Below are positions 49,583-57,570 of a stretch of DNA of 64,000 bases, piece by piece. Every line of letters starts with the position of its first letter. Within the stretch, counting starts at the first letter, position 1. The stretch is taken from assembly GCF_004011885.1 (NCBI RefSeq), contig NZ_SBEF01000016.1, positions 1 through 64,000 on the forward strand, in the 5' to 3' direction. This DNA is from Serratia microhaemolytica. Its GTDB lineage: Bacteria; Pseudomonadota; Gammaproteobacteria; Enterobacterales; Enterobacteriaceae. A program made the position numbers and the translations under genes. The notes below the pieces were generated by a model. The model was not told the DNA's origin, searched no databases, and saw only the letters and a list, made by a program, of their open reading frames with translations.

Positions 49583-49631
49583 AAAAAAAGAGAAAAGTAG
49601 TCTTCCCGCAGTGCAGGAAGTTACTTTTCTC
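49583..49631 (-). terminator. Leader terminator (attenuator) upstream of yqcE
   Basis: On the minus strand GAGAAAAGTA (49631-49622) pairs with TACTTTTCTC (49599-49590); inside, CTTCC/GGAAG adds 5 bp and a small GCA/TGC stem, and a T7 run follows (49589-49583). The hairpin lies in the leader, about 90 nt before the yqcE start, so it must be read through for expression. The 5' arm contains AGTAACT (49625-49619), complementary to AGTTACT (49650-49644) at the start of the leader. The same design occurs on the other side of the region before ygcW. Confidence 0.8.
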
Positions 49632-49643
49632 TTCGTCTCTTTC

Positions 49644-49701
49644 AGTAACTGGGCTATTAAATAGCATAGCGTGATGAAATTCATCTGTGAGAAATGTCAC
49701 A
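49644..49701 (-). promoter_or_regulatory. yqcE-ygcE promoter with consensus CRP site
   Basis: TGTGAGAAATGTCACA at 49686-49701 is a perfect TGTGA-N6-TCACA CRP site. On the minus strand a TTTAAT -10 box lies at 49656-49661, so transcription should start near 49650, with the CRP centre about 42-44 nt upstream. The predicted transcript begins with or just before AGTTACT (49650-49644). Confidence 0.7.
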
Positions 49702-49750
49702 AAACCAAATGCTGCAAAAAAAATAGCGGCTAACAAGTCAGTGATTAAAA

Positions 49751-49801
49751 TGAGACATTCATCACAGAATGATGGATAGCGGCTGTGCTAATTTTTTTCC
49801 C
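49751..49801 (+). promoter_or_regulatory. ygcW operon promoter with CRP site
   Basis: TGAGACATTCATCACA at 49751-49766 matches nine of ten conserved CRP positions. An extended -10 element TGCTAATTT (49786-49794) follows, placing the start near 49801 and the CRP centre at about -42. The arrangement mirrors the yqcE promoter on the other strand. The transcript would begin CCAGTTACT. Confidence 0.65.
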
Positions 49802-49802
49802 C

Positions 49803-49873
49803 AGTTACTAGAGATAATGAGAAAAGTAACTTCTCTGCCGAATGCGGGGAAGATTGCTTTTCTCTTTTTTTTT
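49803..49873 (+). terminator. Leader terminator/antiterminator upstream of ygcW
   Basis: GAGAAAAGTAACTTCTC (49819-49835) pairs with GGGAAGATTGCTTTTCTC (47-64 of the same hundred, 49847-49864) with one bulge, followed by nine T (49865-49873). It is a strong intrinsic terminator only 29 nt before the ygcW ATG at 49902. AGTTACT at 49803-49809 is exactly complementary to AGTAACT at 49825-49831 in the 5' arm, so an alternative stem would break the terminator. The same elements are found, inverted, before yqcE. Confidence 0.8.
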
Positions 49874-49901
49874 GCGTTTTTTCCAGACCAAGGGGCACAT
49901 C

Positions 49902-50687
49902 ATGTCACTGAGCGCGTTAAATGAGTTCTCGTTAGATTTCTTCTCACTGAAAGGCAAAACAGCAATTGTCACCGGCGGCAACAGTGGTCTGGGGCAAGCA
50001 TTTGCTGTGGCGTTGGCGAAAGCGGGCGCTAATTTATTTATCCCCAGTTTTATTGTCGACAAAGGGGAAACCCGCGAGCTGATTGAGCAGCAAGGGGTGA
50101 AAGTGGCGTTTATGCAAGTCGATATCACACAAAAAGGGGCACCGGCAAAAGTGATTGCGCAGTGCCTGGAGCACTTCGGCGCAGTTGATATTCTGGTGAA
50201 TAACGCCGGTATCTGCAAATTGAACAAGGTGCTGGATTTTGGTCGTGAAGATTGGGACCCAATGATCGACATTAACCTGACTGCGGCATTTGAGCTGAGT
50301 TACGAAGCTGCCAAAGTCATGATCCCAAGAAAACAGGGCAAAATAATCAATATCTGCTCACTGTTCTCCTATTTAGGTGGGCAGTGGTCACCGGCATATT
50401 CTGCCACCAAACACGCGCTTGCTGGCTTTACCAAAGCCTATTGCGACGAATTAGGGCAATACAATATTCAGGTTAATGGCATTGCTCCGGGCTATTATGC
50501 GACCGATATCACGGTAGAAACGCGTAAAAATCCAGAAACCAACCAGCGTGTTTTGGATCATATTCCGGCTAACCGTTGGGGTGAAACACAGGATCTGATG
50601 GGAGCAATGGTATTTTTGGCCAGCCGCGCCTCTGATTATGTCAATGGACACCTATTAGTGGTCGATGGTGGTTATTTAGTGCGTTAA
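49902..50687 (+). CDS. ygcW: SDR-family oxidoreductase YgcW
   Basis: 261 residues from ATG 49902 (AAGGGG upstream); the frame extends to 49842 but that start lies inside the terminator hairpin. Short-chain dehydrogenase fold: NAD(P)-binding TAIVTGGNSGLGQAFA near residues 20-35, NNAG near 96, and the catalytic Ser-Tyr-Lys set in ICSLFSYLGGQWSPAYSATKHAL near 148-170. It resembles 2-deoxy-D-gluconate 3-dehydrogenase (KduD) and probably oxidises or reduces a sugar acid or polyol. First gene of ygcW-U-S-R-Q. Confidence 0.9.
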   Translation: MSLSALNEFSLDFFSLKGKTAIVTGGNSGLGQAFAVALAKAGANLFIPSFIVDKGETRELIEQQGVKVAFMQVDITQKGAPAKVIAQCLEHFGAVDILVNNAGICKLNKVLDFGREDWDPMIDINLTAAFELSYEAAKVMIPRKQGKIINICSLFSYLGGQWSPAYSATKHALAGFTKAYCDELGQYNIQVNGIAPGYYATDITVETRKNPETNQRVLDHIPANRWGETQDLMGAMVFLASRASDYVNGHLLVVDGGYLVR

Positions 50688-50743
50688 CCGCAGCGTTGTC
50701 CAATTAGGCTAAAAATTTGGTTAAAAATTAAAATGAGGTTGTT

Positions 50744-52198
50744 ATGTCTTTGTCGCGTGAAGAGATTGTCGCTAAATTAAAACAGATCGTCGGTGCCGAG
50801 CGCGTGATTACCGATGAGAAAGTATTACAGAAAAATAGCGTAGACCGTTTTCGGAAATATGCCGATATTCACGGTGTATTTACTCAGCCACTGCCAGCCG
50901 CTGTGGTCAAATTAGCCAACAGCGAACAGGTTGCTGCCGTGCTGTCGTTTATGAACCAGCATGGCATTACTGGGGTACCGCGCACCGGTTCTTCCGCTAC
51001 TGAAGGCGGCCTAGAAACGGTGATTGAAAACTCAGTGGTGCTTGATGGTTCCGAGATGAACAACATCATCAAAATCGACATTGAGAACATGCAGGCGACG
51101 GCACAGTGTGGTGTACCGCTGGAAGTGCTGGAAAACCAACTGCGCGCCAAAGGCTACACTACTGGGCACTCGCCACAGTCTAAGCCACTGGCACAAATGG
51201 GCGGCTTGGTGGCAACGCGCAGTATTGGCCAGTTCTCCACCCTGTACGGTGCGATTGAAGACATGGTGGTCGGCTTGGAAGCCGTGTTTCCAAACGGCAC
51301 CATTTCACGGATAAAAAATGTGCCGCGCCGTGCTGCTGGCCCAGATATCCGCCATGTGATCATTGGCAATGAAGGCGCACTCTGCTTCATTACTGAAGTT
51401 ACAGTAAAAATCTTCAAATACATGCCGGAAAATAACCTGTTTTACGGTTACATACTGGAAAATATGCAGACGGGCTTCAACATCCTGCGTGAAGTGATGG
51501 TTGAAGGTTATCGTCCATCAATTGCGCGCCTGTACGATGCCGAAGATGGTTCACAGCACTTTACCCATTTTGCCGACGGCAAATGTGTACTGATCTTTAT
51601 GGCCGAAGGGGCAAAAGCGATCGCCCAAGCGACCGGCGCCGGTATCGAGCAGATTGTGCAGCGCTATCCAGAGTGCCAACAGGTTGACAGCAAACTGATC
51701 GAAACCTGGTTCAACAACCTGAACTGGGGGCCGGACAAAGTTGCTGCCGAGCGTGTGCAGATTATGAAAACTAAAAATATGGGGTTTACTACTGAAGTAT
51801 CTGGTGACTGGAGCACAATCAACGCTATTTACCAGAATGTGATCCAACGCATTAGAACAGAGTTTCCTCATGCAGACGATATCACTATGCTGGGCGGACA
51901 CTCCTCGCACAGCTACATCAACGGCACCAACATGTACTTCGTTTACGATTACAACGTGGTCGACTGCAAGCCGGAAGAGGAGATCGACAAATACCATAAC
52001 CCGCTCAACAAGATCATTGTTGAAGAGACCATTAGGCTAGGGGGATCGATGGTGCACCACCACGGCATCGGCAAGCACCGGGTGCACTGGACCAAAGATG
52101 AGCATGGCAGTGCGTATTACATCCTGAAAGGATTGAAGCAGGTATTTGATCCAAATGGGATTATGAATACCGGAACTATCTATCCGATAGAAGAGTAG
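50744..52198 (+). CDS. ygcU: FAD-linked oxidase YgcU (AGPS/GlcD-like)
   Basis: 484 residues. An N-terminal PCMH-type FAD domain (GVPRTGSSATEGGLE near residue 80, then HSPQSKPLAQMGGLVATRSIGQFSTLYGAIEDMVVG) and a C-terminal FAD-oxidase domain. The motif VHHHGIGKHR at about residues 437-446 is the triple-His motif known from alkyldihydroxyacetonephosphate synthase. The family also contains D-lactate and D-2-hydroxyacid dehydrogenases, some of which pass electrons to an EtfAB pair. ygcRQ downstream encode such a pair, so I infer that YgcU is the ETF electron donor. Substrate unknown. Confidence 0.88.
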   Translation: MSLSREEIVAKLKQIVGAERVITDEKVLQKNSVDRFRKYADIHGVFTQPLPAAVVKLANSEQVAAVLSFMNQHGITGVPRTGSSATEGGLETVIENSVVLDGSEMNNIIKIDIENMQATAQCGVPLEVLENQLRAKGYTTGHSPQSKPLAQMGGLVATRSIGQFSTLYGAIEDMVVGLEAVFPNGTISRIKNVPRRAAGPDIRHVIIGNEGALCFITEVTVKIFKYMPENNLFYGYILENMQTGFNILREVMVEGYRPSIARLYDAEDGSQHFTHFADGKCVLIFMAEGAKAIAQATGAGIEQIVQRYPECQQVDSKLIETWFNNLNWGPDKVAAERVQIMKTKNMGFTTEVSGDWSTINAIYQNVIQRIRTEFPHADDITMLGGHSSHSYINGTNMYFVYDYNVVDCKPEEEIDKYHNPLNKIIVEETIRLGGSMVHHHGIGKHRVHWTKDEHGSAYYILKGLKQVFDPNGIMNTGTIYPIEE

Positions 52199-52208
52199 CA
52201 CTTTCGCC

Positions 52209-52237
52209 AAGGCCCGGTTTCCGGGCCTTGTGCGTTT
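52209..52237 (+). terminator. Terminator after ygcU
   Basis: AAGGCCCGG (52209-52217) pairs perfectly with CCGGGCCTT (52221-52229) around TTT, followed by GTGCGTTT. The T run is weak, so partial read-through into ygcS is likely. Confidence 0.6.
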
Positions 52238-52362
52238 AAGCGCACTGCCGATTGCTGAACATCACACAGATGGAGCAGCAGCAATGATCAGCAATCAATC
52301 ACACTACCCAGCTTAAGTCGGTTCATATCCCCCTGGAATCAAAGTAATAAATGGAGCAGATA

Positions 52363-53703
52363 ATGAACACAACACCCCCTCAGCAAGTGCATATGGATGA
52401 CATTCCACTCAACACCTTTCACATTAAAATCGCCGGCTTGACCTTTGGTGCTCACCTGACCGACGGCTACGTGCTTGGGGTGATCGGTTTTGCACTGACA
52501 CAATTAAAAACAGAGATGGCATTAACCCCATTCTGGCAAGGAATGATAGGCAGCTCGGCACTGATTGGCCTGTTTCTCGGTAGCTTACTGTTGGGCTGGA
52601 TCTCGGATTACGTTGGCCGACAGAAAATTTTCACCTTCAGCTTTGTGATCATCACCTTGGCATCGGCGCTGCAATTTTTTGCCGACACCCCCGAACAGCT
52701 ATTCTGGTTACGGGTACTGGTTGGCATCGGCTTGGGCGGCGATTATGCCGTCGGGCACACCATGCTGGCCGAATTCTCACCGCGCAAACAGCGCGGCATC
52801 CTGCTCGGCTCCTTCAGTGTGATCTGGACATTCGGCTATGTCGCTGCTGGCTTTGTCAGCCACTATATGCTGGCCGATTTCGGCTGTGATGCCTGGCGTT
52901 GGTTACTGGCTTCGAGTGCGATCCCGGCGCTACTGATTATGCTACTGCGTATCGGCACCCCAGAATCACCGCGCTGGTTGATGCGCAAAGGGCGCATCTC
53001 CGAAGCTTATCAAGTGGTACGCCGCCACTTTGGGCCGCATGTGGTATTGAACGATGAAATCCCAGTTAATACTGCTCGCCACCTCTACACCCTATTTTCA
53101 GCACGTTATTGGCGACGCACCGCATTCAACAGCCTGTTTTTCGTCTGCCTCGTGATCCCCTATTTTGCCATTTACACTTTCTTGCCCTCGATTTTGAACA
53201 CGCTAAAACTGGATCAAAATTTTGCTACCGATCTGCTACTGAATGGCCTACTGGTGCTAGGTGCGCTGCTTGGCATTGCCTGCACCCAATGGCTACCACG
53301 CCGCCGCTTTCTGATTGGGGCCTTTTGGTTACTGGCGTTCAGCTTGGGCACACTGGCCTTTGTGCCGAGTGGTGAGCTGCTGATGCTGCTACTGTTTGCA
53401 CTATTTACGCTAACCATCTCGGCAGTGAGCAATCTAGTGGGTGTATTTCCGGCTGAGAGTTTCCCAACTGATATCCGTTCACTCGGTGTGGGTTTTGCCA
53501 CCGCCATGAGCCGCCTTGGTTCAGCGATAGGCACCGGTTTGCTGCCGCTGGCGTTGGTGAATCTTGGTTTGCAGAACACCATGCTGATCCTCACCGCTGT
53601 GTTGGTATTCGGCGCACTGGTATCGATGTTGTGGGCGCCAGAGACCAAAGGTCTGACACTGGTCAACGCCTCGGTGGTGAAAGCAGGCTCAAAGGAAAGC
53701 TAA
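52363..53703 (+). CDS. ygcS: MFS transporter YgcS
   Basis: 446 residues from ATG 52363, chosen because GGAGC lies just upstream; the ATG at 52351 overlaps that site and has none of its own. Twelve transmembrane helices of the sugar/metabolite:H+ symporter type. Motif A LLLGWISDYVGRQKIFTF lies near residue 77, RVLVGIGLGGDYAVGHTMLAEF near 120, and PESPRWLMRKGR near 200. It probably imports the pathway substrate. ygcR begins 3 nt after its stop. Confidence 0.9.
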   Translation: MNTTPPQQVHMDDIPLNTFHIKIAGLTFGAHLTDGYVLGVIGFALTQLKTEMALTPFWQGMIGSSALIGLFLGSLLLGWISDYVGRQKIFTFSFVIITLASALQFFADTPEQLFWLRVLVGIGLGGDYAVGHTMLAEFSPRKQRGILLGSFSVIWTFGYVAAGFVSHYMLADFGCDAWRWLLASSAIPALLIMLLRIGTPESPRWLMRKGRISEAYQVVRRHFGPHVVLNDEIPVNTARHLYTLFSARYWRRTAFNSLFFVCLVIPYFAIYTFLPSILNTLKLDQNFATDLLLNGLLVLGALLGIACTQWLPRRRFLIGAFWLLAFSLGTLAFVPSGELLMLLLFALFTLTISAVSNLVGVFPAESFPTDIRSLGVGFATAMSRLGSAIGTGLLPLALVNLGLQNTMLILTAVLVFGALVSMLWAPETKGLTLVNASVVKAGSKES

Positions 53704-53706
53704 GCT

Positions 53707-54504
53707 ATGAAGCTGTTACTGGCGTTAAAGATAAGTCCTGATTTGGCGATGCTGTCCGCTGCCGACTGGCAGCCAGATCACCAGCAGCAGATTGATACTC
53801 GCCACGTGCGGCGTTTGTTGACCGGCTACGATGAAAGCGCCGCAGAGCTGGTGTTAATGCTGCGCGATCAAATGGCACTGGATCTAACGGCATTAACAAT
53901 CGCTGATCGCACCGCTGAACCGGCCTTGAAACAGCTATTGGCGCTAGAGTATCAACAAGCGGTACGCATTGAGCCACCACCAGAGTGGGATCTACGCCTT
54001 AACCCAGCCACCATCGCAGCACTGATTGCAGCTTACCAACAGCGCGACGCCCAGAGCGTGATCGTGCTGGGTGCCCAAAGCCTGGAAGGGCAGAATGGCC
54101 AAACGGCCTTTATGCTGGCTGAACGCTTGCAGTGGCCCTGCCTACGCGGTGTATGCCAGCTTGCAGTGGCGACTGAACCGGGGGCGCTACAGGTTACCTG
54201 CCAAACTGAACAGGGGCTAGAGTGCCTAACCGTGCTACCGCCGCTGGTGCTGGTGGTGGCGAATGCTGCCGCTGCCAGCGCATTGCGTGTGCCGACACTG
54301 AAACAGAAACTGAACGCGGCGGCACGGCAGATCGAACGGTTAACGCCAGACGACTTCGGCATTAGTACACCGCTGCCAGCCGATGTGCAGCTCTGTAGCT
54401 TACAACCTAATGCACAGCCGCGAGCTGGCCTCATCCTGGCCGGGCAGAACCTCGAACAGCAGGTAGAACAGCTTTATCAACACTACTTGGCGGAGCGCGG
54501 GTAA
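53707..54504 (+). CDS. ygcR: Electron transfer flavoprotein beta-like subunit YgcR (FixA-like)
   Basis: 265 residues of the EtfB/FixA family, including IIVLGAQSLEGQNGQTAFMLAERL-type AMP-binding residues (here VIVLGAQSLEGQNGQTAFML near residue 118). It should pair with YgcQ to carry electrons from a flavoprotein dehydrogenase. It starts 3 nt after ygcS and its stop overlaps the ygcQ start (TAATG), so it is tightly coupled. No acyl-CoA dehydrogenase is nearby, unlike classical ETF systems. Confidence 0.87.
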   Translation: MKLLLALKISPDLAMLSAADWQPDHQQQIDTRHVRRLLTGYDESAAELVLMLRDQMALDLTALTIADRTAEPALKQLLALEYQQAVRIEPPPEWDLRLNPATIAALIAAYQQRDAQSVIVLGAQSLEGQNGQTAFMLAERLQWPCLRGVCQLAVATEPGALQVTCQTEQGLECLTVLPPLVLVVANAAAASALRVPTLKQKLNAAARQIERLTPDDFGISTPLPADVQLCSLQPNAQPRAGLILAGQNLEQQVEQLYQHYLAERG

Positions 54505-55526
54505 TGAGCAAAATCGCGATTATTCTGGATGCGGATGCGCACCAGTTTTCACAGCACGCTAGTCAAATTGCACAGTTTCTGCAACGTAGTGAGCTGCATC
54601 ACGCGCAAGTAGAACTGTGGTTATTCAGTCAAAGCGAACCGCTGCAAGTGCCAACATTCGCCGACCAGTTTTCGGCCCGACAATCCTCGACTCCACAATC
54701 CTCGACTCCACAACACGCTGTTCTGCAACTCTCAGCCCTGCGCTGGTTAAAAGCCGCCAATGTCAGCGAAGCGCGCCTGGCGCTACTGACAGAGTTACAA
54801 CAACAGGTTGCTGCTTCGCTACTGCTGTTTGCTGGTGAAGCCGGTAGCGAGTGGGCGACACGTCTGGCATACCGTTGTGGCGGCTCTGCATGTTGTGAGG
54901 TGACACAAGCGGCACTCAGCGCGACCGAGTGTTTGGTCAGTAAAGCGGTTTATAGCAACCATCTCAAGGCACAACTGCGCATGGCGGCAGCCCCTTGGTG
55001 CTTGAGTGTTGCACGCACTGCCAGCCAGCCACTGGCACTGGAGGCAACACCGCTAGCGGCACAGCCTGTTACTGCCAACCAGACACCCGCGACGCACTGG
55101 CTATTGCACCGTCAGCAGCAGCCGATCAGCGAGCCACCCGCATTACTGACAGCACGTCGCGTCTTGGTGGTTGGCCAAGGTGCAGCCAGTGCGCAGAATG
55201 TTGCTTACTTACAGCAAGTGGCAACGGCATTATCGGCAGAATTTGCTGCCAGCCGCCCGGTAGTGATGAATGGCTGGTGTGAGATGGATCGCCTGGTTGG
55301 CATGTCCGGCGCAATCATCGCACCAGAGATCTGCATTGCCGCCGGGGTTTCTGGTGCGCCGGCATTTGCCATCGGCATTCGCCACAGCAAACTGATTATC
55401 GCCATCAATCACGACCCACAAGCGGCGATCTTTGCTCAGGCTGATGTTGGCATTGTTGGCGAGATGAACCCAGTGCTAGCGGCACTGGTGGCCAAACTTC
55501 AGCCAAAGCGAAATATCACCCCATAA
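54504..55526 (+). CDS. ygcQ: Electron transfer flavoprotein alpha-like subunit YgcQ (FixB-like)
   Basis: 340 residues. The C-terminal EtfA FAD domain is well conserved: GMSGAIIAPEICIAAGVSG near residue 268, then SKLIIAINHDPQAAIFAQADVGIVGEMN. The N-terminal half is weakly conserved and contains a short direct repeat SSTPQSSTPQ near residue 60, encoded by a 15-bp tandem duplication (54681-54710). It converges with ygcO, overlapping it by 28 nt. It forms the ETF with YgcR. Confidence 0.87.
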   Translation: MSKIAIILDADAHQFSQHASQIAQFLQRSELHHAQVELWLFSQSEPLQVPTFADQFSARQSSTPQSSTPQHAVLQLSALRWLKAANVSEARLALLTELQQQVAASLLLFAGEAGSEWATRLAYRCGGSACCEVTQAALSATECLVSKAVYSNHLKAQLRMAAAPWCLSVARTASQPLALEATPLAAQPVTANQTPATHWLLHRQQQPISEPPALLTARRVLVVGQGAASAQNVAYLQQVATALSAEFAASRPVVMNGWCEMDRLVGMSGAIIAPEICIAAGVSGAPAFAIGIRHSKLIIAINHDPQAAIFAQADVGIVGEMNPVLAALVAKLQPKRNITP

Positions 55527-55771
55527 CCTGCGTTGGGGTAGCGCCAGCGACTGAGCGTCTCTGCGTCGCAGAGCAAACGGCAAGCGCCACACTCCAGACA
55601 GCCCTGCCACTCAAAATGCAGGCTGCCATCAGGTTGGAACTGATACAGCCCAGCAGGGCACGCTGTCGCTAAACGCCGCAGCATCGCGTGCTCGGCGGCT
55701 GTTGCCAGAATGATATGTTGATGCTCAGGCTCAAACTGATAAATGTTATGGCTCAGATCCGGATAATTCAT
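55499..55771 (-). CDS. ygcO: Ferredoxin-like protein YgcO (FixX-like)
   Basis: 90 residues of the FixX type. Cys residues for one iron-sulfur cluster are visible in CPAGLYQF (about residue 35) and in the cluster CLECGACRLLC (about residues 58-68). FixX proteins accept electrons from the FixC flavoprotein. The start overlaps the ygcN stop (ATGA), so the two are co-translated. The 3' end overlaps convergent ygcQ by 28 nt. In E. coli ygcP sits between ygcO and ygcQ; it is absent here. Confidence 0.88.
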   Translation of the reverse strand: MNYPDLSHNIYQFEPEHQHIILATAAEHAMLRRLATACPAGLYQFQPDGSLHFEWQGCLECGACRLLCDAETLSRWRYPNAGYGVIFRFG

Positions 55772-57021
55772 AAATTGCGCATCCCATTAAAGGTATCTTT
55801 CACCAGTTGTTTCAGACCAATCTGCCGCGCATGGCGCCATAACAGTTGATACAGCGCGCTCGGTGGCTGTTGATCACCACAGAACATCTCATTCAGCACC
55901 TTGGCGGCCAATTGCGGATAACGGTTAAACCAGTGTGGTGATCGCAGCATGATCTGCGGCAGACGGCGATAGCGCTGCATCACCGCCCAGAGTGTGCTCT
56001 GTTGTAAACGTTGCGGATAGTCAGCCAGCGGCCGACCGGCAATCACGGTTTCTGCCGCTGCCTGCGCGGACAACATCGCCAGATCCATGCCGCGCACCGT
56101 ATAACCACGGTTGACACAAAAGCGTGCGCAGTCACCCAACAGCAGGTAACCGTTGCCAACCAGCTTAGGCACACTGGCCAGCCCACCTTCAGGCAGCAGA
56201 TGAGCACTGTATTCACACAGCTCGCTCTGTTTGATGAGTGGCCGAATAGTCGGATGCTGCTTAAACTGTTGCAGCATCTGCGGCAGAGCAACACGGCTAT
56301 CAGCCAACTCAGAGAGATGACAGACCACCCCGAGCGATAGGCTCTGGCGATTGGTATACAAAAAACCACCGCCGATCTTGCCCTGTGTCGCTGCACCGGC
56401 GAACAGCCAAGCACAGCCCTGATTGCCCTCGAGTGAGAAACGCTCCTCTAACCGTTCAGGCGCCAGCGCTAACACCTCTTTCACCCCGATCGCCATAGTA
56501 TTGGCTGCCGGTTTTGGTTGCAGCCCGGCCTGTTCCGTCAGCAAGCTATTCGCCCCCTCAGCCACCATGACACAATCGGCCAACAGCGCTTCACCAGCAA
56601 CCTGCACGCCGACAACACGACCCTGTTGCAACAACAGTTGATCAACCTGCACGCCGGTTAAGCAGTGTGCCCCGGCAGCTTGCGCCTGCGCCATCAACCA
56701 AGCATCAAACCGGGCGCGCAGCAGACTATAAGAGACCGGGGTAGGGTGACGATAGTCGAGGGTAACAGCGCTATCGCTGCTCAGAAGTGAGAGTTTTTCC
56801 TGGCTGATCTGCCGCTCCAGCGGTGCGCTAGCGGCAAACTCGGGCACCATGTGTGCCAAAGCATGGGTATACAAACGGCCACCGCTGACATTTTTACTGC
56901 CAGCCTCGCTACCGCGCTCCAGCAACAAGGTGTTGATACCTGCACGCGCCAGTAACAGCGCGGCGCTACAGCCTGCCACCCCGGCACCAACAATGATCAC
57001 TGCAAAACGGCTCTCTGTCAT
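55768..57021 (-). CDS. ygcN: FAD-dependent oxidoreductase YgcN (FixC / ETF-quinone oxidoreductase-like)
   Basis: 417 residues from ATG 57021 (GGGAGC upstream). The N-terminal dinucleotide-binding VIIVGAGVAGCSAALLLARAG is followed by the FixC-type NVSGGRLYTHALA and by GDCARFCVNRGYTVRGMDLAMLSAQAAAETV near residue 300. FixC-like proteins take electrons from the FixAB/ETF pair and reduce quinone or ferredoxin. With ygcO it forms a two-gene minus-strand operon that completes the FixABCX-like set. Confidence 0.9.
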   Translation of the reverse strand: MTESRFAVIIVGAGVAGCSAALLLARAGINTLLLERGSEAGSKNVSGGRLYTHALAHMVPEFAASAPLERQISQEKLSLLSSDSAVTLDYRHPTPVSYSLLRARFDAWLMAQAQAAGAHCLTGVQVDQLLLQQGRVVGVQVAGEALLADCVMVAEGANSLLTEQAGLQPKPAANTMAIGVKEVLALAPERLEERFSLEGNQGCAWLFAGAATQGKIGGGFLYTNRQSLSLGVVCHLSELADSRVALPQMLQQFKQHPTIRPLIKQSELCEYSAHLLPEGGLASVPKLVGNGYLLLGDCARFCVNRGYTVRGMDLAMLSAQAAAETVIAGRPLADYPQRLQQSTLWAVMQRYRRLPQIMLRSPHWFNRYPQLAAKVLNEMFCGDQQPPSALYQLLWRHARQIGLKQLVKDTFNGMRNL

Positions 57022-57120
57022 CGCATCGCTCCCATCAGCAAACCGATCACCACCGTAGCACGTTCTCAACCTGATTCATTGATACCACACAGTGTGTTGT
57101 TGGTTATGGGTAAATTTGGT

Positions 57121-57504
57121 CTAACCTAAACACCAAAAGGATGTTGTCTGTGCATTCATTTTCATTTTGGCGCGTACAGGGCCAAAATCGATAAACCAGT
57201 GCTTAAACAAGGCGCGCGCCATCGCCTCCAGCGTTTGGTTTTGTTTGCGGTTGAGTTCGATTTTGTCGTCCAGCGTGCCGAGGATGTGGGCAATAGCGCG
57301 TTGTTCTTTGATGGGGGGAACCCCTATACATAAGGATTCGATCATTCCCTTGGTAAGCGCGTTTCTTGTCGCTCCTGCTGAAGCAAGAGCTAATAAATGG
57401 TTCTGCATCACAGGACTGACGAACACATACCGCAAAAAACGTGCATCCAACTCATCTGACTGAGTACGGATAATTGCAACATGTTGATTTACACGCGCAG
57501 GCAA
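57121..57504 (-). pseudogene. Type I restriction specificity subunit (hsdS) fragment
   Basis: About 127 residues matching HsdS: VNQHVAIIR and LRYVFVSPVMQNHL belong to the end of a target-recognition domain. PPIKEQRAIAHILGTLDDKIELNRKQNQTLEAMARALFKHWFIDFGPVRAKM is the central conserved coiled-coil segment (quoted here only as landmarks: KEQRAIAHILGTLDDKI and FKHWFIDFGPVRAKM). Both the first part and the second recognition domain are missing, and no hsdM or hsdR is near. It is a dead fragment lying exactly between the ygc cluster and lysC, regions far apart in E. coli. Confidence 0.8.
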
Positions 57505-57570
57505 GATATTTGGGATGACGTGCGATGTTGGCGAACAGCGCCCCCAGCCGTGTGGACTGGGGGCAGGAGA

